A stretch of DNA of 64,000 nucleotides from contig CAWKDW010000008.1 in assembly GCA_963848475.1 (NCBI GenBank), positions 163,264 to 227,263 of the forward strand, written 5' to 3'. Below are positions 21,041 to 30,670 of this stretch, piece by piece. Origin of the DNA: Solirubrobacter sp963848475. Lineage in GTDB: Bacteria; Actinomycetota; Thermoleophilia; Solirubrobacterales; Solirubrobacteraceae. Under the pieces are notes generated by a model. That model saw only the letters and a program-made list of their open reading frames with translations. It made no database searches and was not told the DNA's origin. Positions within the stretch are counted from its first letter, which is position 1; the number at the start of each line of letters is the position of its first letter. The translations under genes and the position numbers were made by a program.

Positions 21041-23555
21041 CGGCCACGGCGGTCGGGGCGCCTTCCCTCGCGCTGCCGCCCTCACTCGAAGAGGGAATCC
21101 TCGTCTGGGACCCCGAGGGCGTGGTCCTGAACGCCAACGAGGCGATGGCGCGCATGCTGGGCGTGACGATCGCGGCACTGATCGGCGCGCCGACCGACCC
21201 GACGTTGCTGCTCGCACCCGGCGGCGGAACCATCCCGCCCGAACAGCTGCCGGCGGCACGGGTGGAGCGGACGAACAGCCGCATCGACCAGGAGTTCGGC
21301 ATGCCGCACGCCGACGGCAGCCACGTCTGGGTCTCGGCCCGCTCGGTGCCGCAGCCGGACGGCACGATCATCAGCGCCTACACGCAGATCAGCGAGGCGG
21401 AGGCCAAGGCGCGTGAGACCGCGCGCGTCGGCACGCTCGTCGACGACTCGCCCGACATGGTCTGGATGTTCGACGGCCACGGGCTGATCGAGTACGCGAG
21501 CCCGTCGTTCTCGGCCGCGCTCGGCATGCGCCAGGACGAGGTCCTCGGCCGCCTCTGGCGCGCGCTCACACACCCGCTCGACGTGCCCGCGCTGCGCGCC
21601 GCGCTCGCCGACGCCGGGCCGGACAACCCGCGCACCAAGATCATCGAGCTGCGCCTGCGGGCGAGCGACGGCAGCTGGGTCTGGGTCGAGGGCCAGGCGA
21701 CGCTGCGCTTCCGCGCCGGCAGCGCGATCGCGGTCGAGATCATCGGCCGCGATGTCACCCGCACCCGCGCGGCGGAGGACGAGGGCCGGCGTCTGGCCTC
21801 GCAGCTGAAGGCGCTCGTCGCCGGCGCGCCGTACGGCATCCTGATGCTCGACCAGTTCCGGCGCATCGCCGTCGTCAACGAGTACGCGTGCTCGCTGCTC
21901 GAGCTGACCGAGCGCCCCGACGAGCTCGTCGGCAAGGAGTCGAACGCCGTCGTGCCGGGCCTCCAGCGCCTGCTCGAGGACCCCGCGGAGGCACTGGTCA
22001 AGCTGCGCGAGATGGCCGACCTCGGCACGACCGCACGCTTCGTCACCTTCGAGTGCGCCGACGGCCGGCGCGTCAGCGTCGACCACGTGCCGCTCGGCGA
22101 CAACGGCTCCGCGGGCCGCCTCTGGACCTTCCGCGACATCACGCCGTTCAAGCTCGCCGAGCAGGAGCAGCGCGAGTTCCTGGCGACGATGAGCCACGAG
22201 ATCAAGACGCCGCTGTCCGGGATCGCCGGCGCGGCGGAGCTGCTCTGCAGCGCCGGCCTGGGCGAGACCGAGCTCGAGCTGGCGGAGGTCATCGCCGACG
22301 CCGCCCAGGCGCTCGGCGGACTCGTTCGCGACGTGCTCGACGTATCGCGCGCCGAGGCGGGCCGCAGCGAGGAGGAGGCCGCCGGCTACGACCCGCGCCG
22401 CCTGCTCGCCTCCGTCGCCGGCGTGCTGCGGCCGGGCTTGCGCGGGCGCCCGCTCGAGCTGCTGGTGGAGGTCGACGCCGACGTCCCCGACGCGCTGCAC
22501 GGCGACGCCGCCCGCGTGCGCCAGATCGTGCTCAACCTCGCCAGCAACGCGGTCAAGTACACGGAGTCCGGGCACGCGCGGATCCGCGCACGCGTCGACG
22601 ACGAACGGCTGCTGATCACCGTCTCCGACACCGGGCGCGGCATCGCGGGGGGCGATCTCCAGCGCCTGTTCGAGCCGTGGACGCGCAACCACACGCGCGC
22701 CTGGGCCGGCACCGGGCTCGGCCTCAGCATCGCGCGCCGGCTGGCGCGCGCGATGGGCGGCGACGTCACCGTCGTCAGCGAGCTGGGCACCGGCTCGGCG
22801 TTCACGCTCGAGCTGCCGCTGGAGGCGGGCGAGCTGGCACCCGTCAGAACGGTCAAGGTCGCCGCCGCGCTGTCGGCGAGCCGCGTGCTCGTGGCCGAGG
22901 ACGACAGTGCCCTGCGCCGGCTCCTCGGCATGCAGCTCGAGCGCCTGGGGGTCCAGCCGACACTGGTCGGCGGACGGCCAGGCCGCCGGTCGAAGCCGCG
23001 GCTGCCACCCCGTTCGACGCCATCCTGCTCGACCTGCGCATGCCGGTGCTCGGCGGGCTCGAGGCCGCGGAGGCGATCCGCGAGCGCGATCGGGAGATCC
23101 CGATCCTCGCCCTCACCGCCGACACCGCGGCCGAGGACGTCGAACGCTGCCGCGCGGCCGGCATGGACGGGCACCTGGCCAAGCCGGTCTCGCTGCCCGC
23201 CCTGCGCGAGGAGCTCGATCGCCGGATCGCGCCCGTGCTCGACGAGGCGCTGCTCGACGAGCTGGCCGAGAGCCTCGGCGGCCGCGCGCTCGTGAACCAG
23301 ATGCTCCAGGTCTATCGCGACAGCCTGCCCGAGCGGCTGCGCAACCTGCGCGACGCGACCGACCCGGCGACGCTGCGCGAGGCCGCGCACGCCCTGCGCT
23401 CGCCGAGCGCCGGCTTCGGGGTCGCGCGCCTCGCCGCGCGGCTGCGTACCGTCGAGACCGCGGCCCGGGAAGGCAAACTGAGCGAAGTGGGCGCCGTGCT
23501 CGTCGCCGCCGCCCATGCCGATCGCGCGCTCGCGGCACGCTTGATCGCTTCTTGA
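21037..23555 (+). CDS. hybrid histidine kinase (PAS-PAS-PAS-HisKA-HATPase-REC-HPt), one frame break
   Basis: About 840 residues with no clear membrane helix, so probably cytoplasmic. GTG start overlaps the regulator's stop. Three PAS-like domains precede the kinase (LVWDPEGVVLNANEAMARML, DSPDMVWMFDGHGLIEYAS, PYGILMLDQFRRIAVVN). H-box FLATMSHEIKTPLSG, N-box IVLNLASNAVKYTES, and G-boxes SDTGRGIAGG and GTGLGLSIARRLA. Then a receiver with Asp in AILLDLRMPVLGGLEAAEAI and Lys in GHLAKPVS, entered after a frame break near 22975. A C-terminal HPt has its His in AHALRSPSAGFG. A phosphorelay His-Asp-His to the OmpR regulator is likely. Confidence 0.88.
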
Positions 23556-23600
23556 CCTTCACCCAATCGAGGCTTGACCTTTCGTGTCGATGCCCGATGC

Positions 23601-23762
23601 ATGAAGCGTCACCTCGCCATCGCCGCCGCCCCCGAGCCGAAGGAAGTCGAGGCCGGCGGCGACGCCGTCCGCCTGACGGGCGAGGCCGCCAAGCAGGCCG
23701 AGCAGGCGAACCTGCGCGCGCTCGAAGCCGCGATCGAAGCCTCGGGCTGGCTACGCCGCTGA
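23601..23762 (+). CDS. small hypothetical protein
   Basis: A 53-residue open frame from ATG 23601 (an upstream start at 23574 is possible). It is helical and charged: LTGEAAKQAEQANLRALEAA near the centre, ending ASGWLRR. It lies 46 nt after the histidine kinase and overlaps the stop of the opposite-strand hydrolase by 12 nt. No clear ribosome site and no family recognised; it may not be translated. Confidence 0.35.
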   Translation: MKRHLAIAAAPEPKEVEAGGDAVRLTGEAAKQAEQANLRALEAAIEASGWLRR

Positions 23763-24528
23763 CGAGAACGCCGGCACGAGCCAGCGGCGCAGCAGCATCG
23801 CCAGGTTCGTGGCCGACGACGGGTCGGTCAGCATCGAGTAGTGATCGCCGGCGCTGGCGAGACGCTCGACCGGGCCGAACCGGTCCCAGCCGAGGGCCGG
23901 GCTCTCCGGGGCGAGGCTCTCGGTCGGCCTTGACCACCGTCAGCGGCAGCCCCGCGGGCGCCGCTTCGGCGATCAGCCGGTGGTCGCGCAGCACGCGGCT
24001 CGCGTGCTCGTCGTAGCAGCGCCGGACCGTCGCCGAGGAGGTGTCCGCGCGCAGCGCGCCGGCGGTCGCCGCCGCGTCGAGGATGTGCGCGAGGCCCGCT
24101 TCGAGCCCCTCGCCCAGGCGTGCCGGATCGACCTGCAGCGTGCGGCCGCGGCGCGCGCCGGCGTACATCGCGAACGAGCGCAGCAGCCGCGCCTCGTCGG
24201 GCTCGCCGGCGAGCGCGCCCGGGGCGAGGCCGTCGAGCACGACGACGCGACGCGCCGGCCCCGCCATCCGCGCCGCGAGCGCGTCGGCGACCACGCCGCC
24301 GACGCCCCAGCCGACGAGCACGCGCGAGCGCGCCGGGCCGAGCCGCGCCCGCAGCCGCTCGGCGAGCGCGTCGACCGTGAGCTCCGGGTCGGCCGCCCAG
24401 AAGCGATTGATCGTCTCGAGCTCGAGCACCTTCACCGGCGTGCCGGCGGGCAGGTGCGACGCGAGCCGCGCCCAGCAGGCGGCGGACAGGGCACCAGGGT
24501 GGATCACGCACAGCTCAGTGGAAGGCAT
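23751..24528 (-). CDS. alpha/beta hydrolase (thioesterase-like), one frame break
   Basis: About 258 residues. N-terminal strand and loop MPSTELCVIHPGALSAACWA, then the nucleophile-elbow region RVLVGWGVGGVVADALAARM. The elbow reads GWGVGG rather than G-x-S-x-G, so the serine nucleophile seems absent or replaced. The catalytic His is plausible in SAGDHYSMLTDPSSATNLAM, as in type II thioesterases. A frame break lies near 23920. It is 44 nt downstream of metX and may be co-transcribed. The unusual elbow means activity is uncertain. Confidence 0.55.
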
Positions 24529-24572
24529 CACCCGCACAGAGCGTGGCGACCACGCGCTGATACATGCCGGCG

Positions 24573-25551
24573 CTAGAGAAATTCGCGCACGAGCGCGAGG
24601 TACTCCGGGACGTCGATCAGGAACGAGTCGTGGCCCCAGGGAGAGACGACCTCGTGATGGCGCACGTCGGCCTCGCGCGCCTCCAGCTGCTCGCGGATGT
24701 AGATCGAGTGCTCGGTCCCGAAGCGCCAGTCGGAGTCGAAGGAGACGAGCAGGTAGCGGGTGTCGGGAGTGCGCAGCGGCTCGTCGGCGAACGGCTCGTA
24801 GTAGTCCATCACCCGCGACAGGTACAGGTAGGTGTGCTTGTCGAAGCGGGCCAGGAAGATCGCCGACTGGTAGTCGAGATAGTGCTCGACCTCGAAGTCC
24901 GACGTCAGCGTCATGCCGGCCTCCGGGACGCGCCGCGCGCGGTCGAACTTGCGCCGCAGCGACTCGTCGGAGACGTAGGTGATGTGGGCCATCATGCGCG
25001 CGATGTCCATCGCGTCGTGCTGGAGGATCGCGTGCCGCGCGACCTTCGAGAACGCGATGTTCTGCGCGCTCAGCCGGGCCGTCGTGCAGACCAGCACGGC
25101 GCGTTCGATCTCGCCGGGATGGTCGAGCGTCCACTGCAGGATCTGCATGCCGCCGAGCGAGCCGCCGACCGCGGCGTGCAGGCGGTCGCACGCCGAGCTC
25201 ATGCAGCAGCGCGCGGTGGACCGCGACCATGTCGCGCATCGTGAACAGCGGGAAGTCCAGCCCGTAGCGCTCGCCCGTCGCCGGGTTCGTCGACGCCGGC
25301 CCGGTCGTCCCCTTGCAGCCGCCGAGGATGTTCGCGCAGATGACGTGGAAGCGGTCGGTGTCGACCGCCTTGCCCGGCCCGACGAGCGTGTCCCACCAGT
25401 CGGCCGCCTCGGCGTCGCCGGTCAGCGCGTGACAGATGTAGATCGCGGGCTGCGCGGGATCGCCGTAGGTCACGTAGGCGATCTCCAGCGGCGCGAGCCG
25501 CGCGCCGGACTCGAGCGTCAGACCGTCCTCGAGGACGAGCGTCTCAGCCAC
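24573..25551 (-). CDS. metX: homoserine O-acetyltransferase, one frame break
   Basis: About 326 residues. GTG start 25551 (VAETLVLEDGLTLESG), overlapping by 8 nt the end of the CoA-binding gene. Family marks: ICHALTGDAEAADWWDTLVG, ANILGGCKGTTGPAS, nucleophile Ser in AAVGGSLGGMQILQWTLDHP, MMAHITYVSDESLRRKF, Asp in LLVSFDSDWRF and His in SPWGHDSFLID. The break is near 25195, just before the nucleophile. It activates homoserine with acetyl-CoA for MetY. It is shorter than typical MetX (~370). Confidence 0.88.
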
Positions 25552-26029
25552 GTGTGCGCTTGGACGAGATGACGCCGGTGTCGAAGCCCGCGAGGTGCAG
25601 GCCGCCGTGGAAGCGGGCGTGCTCGATCTTGATGCAGCGGTTGGAGACGACCTGCAGGCCCGCGTCGTGCGCGATCTGCACGGCCTCGTCGTTGTGCAGC
25701 CCGAGCTGCATCCAGAACGTGCCGGCACCGGCTTCGACCGCCTCGCGCGCAACCCCCGGAAGCTGATCCGCGCGCCGGAAGACGTCGACGATGTCGGGCG
25801 TGCCGGGCAGATCCGCCAGCGACGGATAGGCCTGCACGCCGAGGATCTCGGACTCGTTGGGCGTGACCGGCCAGACCTCGTAGTCGGCGCTCGACGAGAG
25901 CAGGTAGGTGAGCACGAAGTTGCTGGCGCGGGCCTTGTTGGCGGACGCGCCGACGACGGCGATCGTGCGCGCGCGGCGCAGGATCGCGCGCCGCTCACCG
26001 GCGGTGGGCGGCACCCAGGCGCCGCTCAT
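25544..26029 (-). CDS. CoA-binding domain protein (YccU/COG1832 type)
   Basis: An intact protein of 161 residues with a Rossmann CoA-binding fold. Visible are TIAVVGASANKARASNFVLT (nucleotide loop), YEVWPVTPNESEILGVQAYP, DIVDVFRRADQLPGVAREAV, FWMQLGLHNDEAVQIAHDAG and VVSNRCIKIEHARF. The ATG overlaps the metY stop (ATGA) and the stop overlaps the metX start, so it is embedded between the two methionine genes. Its function is not established. The position suggests a role tied to acetyl-CoA use or sulfur chemistry in this pathway (inference). Confidence 0.85.
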   Translation of the reverse strand: MSGAWVPPTAGERRAILRRARTIAVVGASANKARASNFVLTYLLSSSADYEVWPVTPNESEILGVQAYPSLADLPGTPDIVDVFRRADQLPGVAREAVEAGAGTFWMQLGLHNDEAVQIAHDAGLQVVSNRCIKIEHARFHGGLHLAGFDTGVISSKRTRG

Positions 26030-27313
26030 CCCAGCGCCCGATCGAGGTCGTAGATGATGTCGTCGACGTCCTCGATGCCGACGCTGATGCGCACCAGCTC
26101 GGGCAGCACGCCAGCGGCGTCCAGCGCCTCGGTGCTGAGCTGGCGGTGCGTCGTCGAGCCGGGATGGATGACGAGCGTGCGCGTGTCGCCGACGTTCGCC
26201 AGGTGCGAGCACAGCTCGACGCGGCCGATGAACGCCTCACCCGCCTCGCGGCCGCCTTCGCAGCCGAAGGAGAAGACCGCGCCCGGGCCCTTGGGCAGGT
26301 AGCGCTTCGCCAGCGCGTGGTTGGGATCGGCCGGCAGCCCGGCGTAGCGGACCCAGCTCACCCGCGGATCGGCGTCGAGCCATTCGGCGATGGCCTGCGC
26401 GTTGGCGACGTGCGCGTCCATCCGCAGCGGCAGCGTCTCCATCCCCTGCAGGATCAGGAACGCGTTGAACGGCGACAGGACGCCGCCGAGGTTGCGCAGG
26501 CCCTCGACGCGCAGCTTGGTCGCGAAGCCGTACTCGCCGAAGTTGTCCCAGAAGCGCAGGTTGCCGTAGGTCGCGACCGGCTCGGTCATGACCGGGAAGT
26601 TGCCGTTGTCCCACGGGAAGCGGCCGGAGTCGACGATCACGCCGCCGATCGAGGTCCCGTGTCCGCCGAGGTACTTGGTCGCGGAGTGCAGGACGATGTC
26701 GGCGCCGAAGTCCAGCGGGCGGCACAGATACGGCGAAGCGAGGGTCGAGTCGACCGCCAGCGGGACGCCCGCGTCGTGCGCGACCTTGGCCAGCGCCTCC
26801 AGATCGGCGACCGTGCCGGCCGGGTTGGCGACGATCTCGGTGTAGACGAGCTTGGTGCGGCCGGGCTGGACCGCCGCGGCGAACGCGGCCGGGTCGTCGG
26901 GCGCGACGAAGGTGGTCTCGATGCCGAGCCGGCGCAGCGTCACGTTCAGCAGCGTGTAGGTGCCGCCGTAGAGGGCGCTCGAGGCGACGATGTGATCGCC
27001 CGCGTCGCAGAGCTGGGTGAACAGCAACGTCTCGGCGGCCTGGCCGCTGCTCGTCGCGACGGCCCCGATCCCACCCTCCAGGCTGGCCACGCGCTCCTCG
27101 AACGCGGCGACCGTCGGGATTGCCCAGACGCGTGTAGATGTTCCCGTACTTCTGCAGGGAAAACAGGTCCGCCGCGTCGGCCGTGTCCTCGAACACGAAC
27201 GACGTCGTCTGGTAGATCGGGACGGCGCGTGCACCCGTGGTCGGATCGGGTCGGGCACCGGCGTGGATGGCCCGCGTGCGCATCCCCCAATCCCGGTCCT
27301 CAGGCTCAGTCAT
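26026..27313 (-). CDS. metY: O-acetylhomoserine sulfhydrylase, one frame break
   Basis: A Cys/Met-metabolism PLP enzyme of about 428 residues making homocysteine from O-acetylhomoserine and sulfide. Marks: MRTRAIHAGARPDPTTGARA, AVPIYQTTSFVFEDTADAAD, ATSSGQAAETLLFTQLCDAG, and the PLP lysine in IVLHSATKYLGGHGTSIGG; the C-terminal ELCSHLANVGDTRTLVIHPG is typical of MetY. The break lies near 27125, in the ATG..GNP segment. First gene of metY - CoA-binding - metX - hydrolase. I looked for a SAM riboswitch in the leader and found none. Confidence 0.9.
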
Positions 27314-27443
27314 GGGCGAAGACGGTACTGAGGCTCTGCCTTGAAGAAGTCAGAAGGCGAACATTTCCTGGCGAAAGGTGCATTGCAAGCAGGTCCGGGA
27401 GTCAGTCCGGTGCATCGTGCAGTTGCGCCATTAACCATTTATC

Positions 27444-27486
27444 GGTCTGACTTAGGTCGGACACGTCACATAATCCGACCCTGACC
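27444..27486. promoter_or_regulatory. compound repeat in the metY / secreted-protein intergenic region
   Basis: GGTCTGAC (27444-27451) and GGTCGGAC (27455-27462) are direct repeats 11 bp apart. GGTCGGA (27455-27461) is also mirrored by TCCGACC (27474-27480) across a 12-nt loop, and CTGACC follows at 27481. This looks like a binding site for a dimeric regulator, or a hairpin, between the divergent metY and 27554 genes. The factor is unknown. Confidence 0.45.
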
Positions 27487-27553
27487 AAGCGTATAGGTTC
27501 CCGGCTCTGAAGTAAACGGGCGGGGGAGTAAATGTCCCGAAGGAGCTGGTCAA

Positions 27554-28720
27554 ATGTTGGTCGCGGTGCTGGTGGTGTTGGCGCTTGCGCCGGGCGCCGC
27601 GCAAGCGCGCACCAGAGTCCGGGCAACTGCAACGTCGAACAGTTCGACCTGAGGATCAGCCGCGACAACTTCGCGTCAGAACGGCGACGCATCGAACGAC
27701 ACCGTCACGGTCAACGATCTACGCCGCGAATGCGGGCGGCTCCGCGTGCGACATCACGAGCGCGACGATCACGCTGCAGCTGCCCGGACCCGACGGCCAG
27801 CCGAGCCGGCGCGCCGCAGACGTCGTCGCCAACGGGCCTCGACCTCCCGAGCAGACTCCGCCGAGCGCCAGGTCGGGCCGTATCCATACACCGATCAACG
27901 TCAACTCCGGGCGTGACCGACGCGATCGTTCTCGCGTCGGCCGAACGGCGTCTTGCATGACGCTGACGGTCGATCACAGCGCGGTCACATCAGCCAAGAC
28001 CATCGGCACGACGGTCATCGTCGCAGCCGGCCATCGAGGTCGTCAAGACCGGCTCGATATCAGGGCCGGCGTCGCGCCGCAGAACGTGACGTACACGTTC
28101 ACGCGTCTACAACCGCAGCGTGCCGCCGGATCGCGCTGGACAACGTCACCGTGTCCGACAGCCTCTGCCCGGCGTGTGACCGGCCCGACGCGGTGACACC
28201 AACGCCGACAAGCGATTCGACCCGAACGAGGTCTGGCGTCTACACGTGCACGATGACTCACCCGGTCGCCGGTCAATACAACAACGTGGTGACGGCCTGC
28301 GCCGAGTTGATCCTCAACGGCGAGACGGACAAGGTCTGCGACGACCGCCCATGGTCGGTCACCCTGACCGCCGCCGCCGTGTCGCCCGCCCAGCAGGTCG
28401 CGGTCAAGCCGACGACGGCCGCCCAGGCGCCGTGCACGCTCTCGAAGGCGACGAAGACGACGGTTCGCGCCAAGCAGCTGAACACGATCCGTGTGAAGGT
28501 CTCCAGCGTCGACGCGGGAACGGTCGTCAAGATCACGCTCCCTGGCGGCAAGGTCGTCAAAGCCAAGACCAGCAAGAGCGGCATCGCGACGTTCAAGGTC
28601 CGGCCGACCAAGTCGGGGACCGCTAGCATCCGCGCTGCCGCATGCTCCGACGTCGAACGCCTTTCCGTGAAGCCCGCCCGGCGTGTCGTCGCGAAGAAGG
28701 TTCCGCGGGTCACCGGCTGA
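27554..28720 (+). CDS. secreted DUF11-like/adhesin-like protein, many frame breaks
   Basis: Start ATG 27554 with AAGGAG eight bases upstream. Signal peptide MLVAVLVVLALAPGAAQA. Fragments in changing phases include YAANAGGSACDITSATITLQ, SCMTLTVDHSAVTSAKTIGT, NVTYTFT (DUF11-type conserved repeat), YNNVVTACAELILNGETDKV and a C-terminal basic beta domain (VKITLPGGKVVKAKTSKSGI ... RRVVAKKVPRVTG). At least five breaks occur in 700 bp, more than in other genes here, so true decay cannot be excluded. Two bases separate it from the L,D-transpeptidase gene. Confidence 0.55.
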
Positions 28721-28722
28721 GC

Positions 28723-29427
28723 GTGCTGAGAAGTTCTGTAGTCGCCGCCGCCGCGATCGCGCTGATCGCGGCGGCGCCGGCCCATGCCGCGAAGGTCGAG
28801 AAGCTTCAGAAGCTCGGCAAGCTGTCCTACTACGCGTACGTCGAGAAGGCCGTGCCCGCCAAGGCGCAGGCCAAGACCTCGGCCCGCACCGTGGGCAAGC
28901 TCACGCGCAAGACCGGCGAGGGCACCGACGATCTCGTCTCGGTGATCGCCCGCACGACCGACAGCAAGGATCGCGTGTGGCTGCAGGTGCGGCTGCCGAT
29001 CCGACCCAACGGCACCACGGGGTGGGTCCAGGAGACCGCGCTGAGTGAGCTGCAGCCGGTCGACACCTGGCTGAGGATCTCCACCAAGACCTACAAGGCG
29101 ACCGTCATCAGGAAAGGCAAGCGCATCTTCAGCGCCAACGTCGGCGTCGGGCAGCCGCAGTGGCCGACGCCGCGCGGCCAGTTCTACGTGCGCGCGAAGC
29201 TGACGGGCTACAAGAACCCGGTCTACGGGCCGCTCGCGTTCGTCACGAGCGCGACCTCGGACACGTTGACCGACTGGCCCGGCGGCGGCATCGTCGGCGT
29301 CCACGGGACCAACCAGCCGGGGATCATCCCGGGCCGCATCTCGCATGGCTGCGTGCGCATGCGCAACGCCGACATCCTGAAGCTGGACAAGCTGATCGAG
29401 GTCGGCACCCCGATCACGATCACCTGA
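28723..29427 (+). CDS. L,D-transpeptidase (YkuD domain)
   Basis: An intact, secreted protein of 234 residues. GTG start 28723 and signal peptide VLRSSVVAAAAIALIAAAPA before HAAK. A lysine-rich SH3-like region (residues about 25-110) is followed by the YkuD domain: STKTYKATVIRKGKRIFSAN, GVGQPQWPTPRGQFYVRAKL, and the active site HGTNQPGI...ISHGCVRMRNADI with catalytic Cys and both His residues. It should form 3-3 peptidoglycan cross-links or attach proteins to the wall. The preceding secreted-protein gene could be co-expressed. Confidence 0.9.
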   Translation: MLRSSVVAAAAIALIAAAPAHAAKVEKLQKLGKLSYYAYVEKAVPAKAQAKTSARTVGKLTRKTGEGTDDLVSVIARTTDSKDRVWLQVRLPIRPNGTTGWVQETALSELQPVDTWLRISTKTYKATVIRKGKRIFSANVGVGQPQWPTPRGQFYVRAKLTGYKNPVYGPLAFVTSATSDTLTDWPGGGIVGVHGTNQPGIIPGRISHGCVRMRNADILKLDKLIEVGTPITIT

Positions 29428-29575
29428 TGCCCTGGGCGGGGCGGAACCGGTTCGCCGGGTCCACCTCGCCCTTGACCTGCCGCAGCCGCGGCTGGTTCGC
29501 GCCGTAGCAGGCGCGCGGGGCGTCGGCGAGATCAGGTCGGCGTCGGCGCCGCTCCCGTAGCGAGTCGCGCCGGGG
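29420..29575 (-). pseudogene. 3' fragment of a berberine-bridge FAD oxidase
   Basis: On the minus strand ACYGANQPRLRQVKGEVDPA followed by NRFRPAQGIR and TGA (29422-29420) is the C-terminal BBE motif of FAD-linked oxidases, which normally ends such proteins. Upstream only a few codons (DADLISPTPRA, in another phase) can be joined. The ~400 residues of the FAD domain are missing, so this is a deletion remnant. It overlaps the end of the L,D-transpeptidase gene. Confidence 0.6.
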
Positions 29576-29579
29576 GTCG

Positions 29580-29829
29580 GCGCGCGCCGCGCAAGGCCCG
29601 CTCCTGCCGGCGCGTCAGCCGCCGCGACTCAGCGGCTCGCGCCCACGAGAAGCAACGCGGCCGCGGCGCCACGTTGCACCGGCAGCCTTCTCCGCGTGAG
29701 CCGCTTGGGCCAGCGGATCCGGAGCCGGTCAGACCCCCGCGAACGCGTCACGTGTGGTCGTCGAGTGATCCGCCCCCGCGTTCGGCGCGCTGTCTACTGC
29801 GAACCGGTTAACGCACCAGGAGGCGCGCA
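29580..29829. other. intergenic region without a recognisable gene
   Basis: Very GC-rich, with only short frames. A minus-strand stretch RRLPVQRGAAAALLLVGASR then stop looks like the tail of a membrane protein but has no start or homologous body. Likely more debris of the deletion that left the BBE fragment. Confidence 0.4.
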
Positions 29830-30645
29830 ATGACAGAAGTGACCAACCACCTCTACGACACGATCGACGACCAGAACGCAGGGCTCCCCGCGTCCACGCG
29901 TCGCACGCTCGTCAAGTCGACCGCCGCAGCCCTCGGGTCGATGGGCATGCTCGGACTGGTCGCCGACAAGGCGTTCGGTGAGGTCAAGACCGCGGACGCG
30001 AACTCCGTCGAGAACATCACGACCGTCGCCGCGACGGCCGAAGTGCTGGCCACGATCGTCAACACGCTCGGCGCCGAGAAGCTCGCGGGCCAACTCGACG
30101 CGGTCACGCTGCGCAACGTCCGCGCCGCGGCGCAGCAGGAGAAGAACCACTACGAGCTGCTGACGTCGTCAGCGGTCGGCGGTAAGGCCGCGACGATGTC
30201 GATCCACGTCCCCGACGCGGTCTTCGCGAACCCGGCTGCGCTGCTGTCCACGCTGGCCGTCGGCGACCAGGTGTTCATCAACGCCTATCTGCTCGCGAAC
30301 ACGGTGTTCGCCCGCCAGGGGACGCTCAAGGGCTCGCAGTTCGCCCGCTACACGGCCGAGATCATGGCCGTGGAATCCGTCCACCGCGCGCTCGCGCTGC
30401 AGTCGCTGGGCAAGCTCGGCAACGACCGCGCGTACGCGAAGTTCGCCCAGCGCGAGGACGTCAAGGGGCTGGCGACGACCGGCGTCCCCGGCTTCTACAA
30501 GATCCTCGACGCCGTCACGATCCTCGAATCCGCCGGCTTCGGCTTCGGCAAGGCCGGCAGCAAGCCGGGCCAGATGTACGACTACGCGACCATCTCGGCG
30601 CGCACGCCGAGCGATCCGGACGTGAACACCCTCACAATCAACTAG
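29830..30645 (+). CDS. ferritin-like domain protein with Tat-like leader
   Basis: An intact protein of 271 residues; AGGAGG lies seven bases before ATG 29830. The N-terminal STRRTLVKSTAAALGSMGML is a twin-arginine-type signal (RR plus hydrophobic stretch), though unusually far in (residue 24). Two ferritin-like helices carry Glu-x-x-His pairs: AAQQEKNHYELLTS and MAVESVHRALALQSLG. This is typical of the desiccation-related/ferritin-like-2 family, in which iron binding is presumed but not always shown. The role may be envelope metal or stress protection. Confidence 0.75.
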   Translation: MTEVTNHLYDTIDDQNAGLPASTRRTLVKSTAAALGSMGMLGLVADKAFGEVKTADANSVENITTVAATAEVLATIVNTLGAEKLAGQLDAVTLRNVRAAAQQEKNHYELLTSSAVGGKAATMSIHVPDAVFANPAALLSTLAVGDQVFINAYLLANTVFARQGTLKGSQFARYTAEIMAVESVHRALALQSLGKLGNDRAYAKFAQREDVKGLATTGVPGFYKILDAVTILESAGFGFGKAGSKPGQMYDYATISARTPSDPDVNTLTIN

Positions 30646-30657
30646 TGCTCGTGCCGG

Positions 30658-30663
30658 TAATTT
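30658..30663 (+). promoter_or_regulatory. -10 box of the SGNH hydrolase gene
   Basis: TAATTT ends 7 nt before ATG 30671. The intervening GGAGGGG touches the start codon and is too close to act as a Shine-Dalgarno, so a leaderless message is the better reading. Confidence 0.45.
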
Positions 30664-30670
30664 GGAGGGG

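Noticed and set aside
27314..27440. Possible SAM riboswitch in the metY leader
   Set aside because: No SAM-I or SAM-IV core (no GCCGGCAACC-type segment or matching helices); only a GGTGCAT direct repeat is seen.
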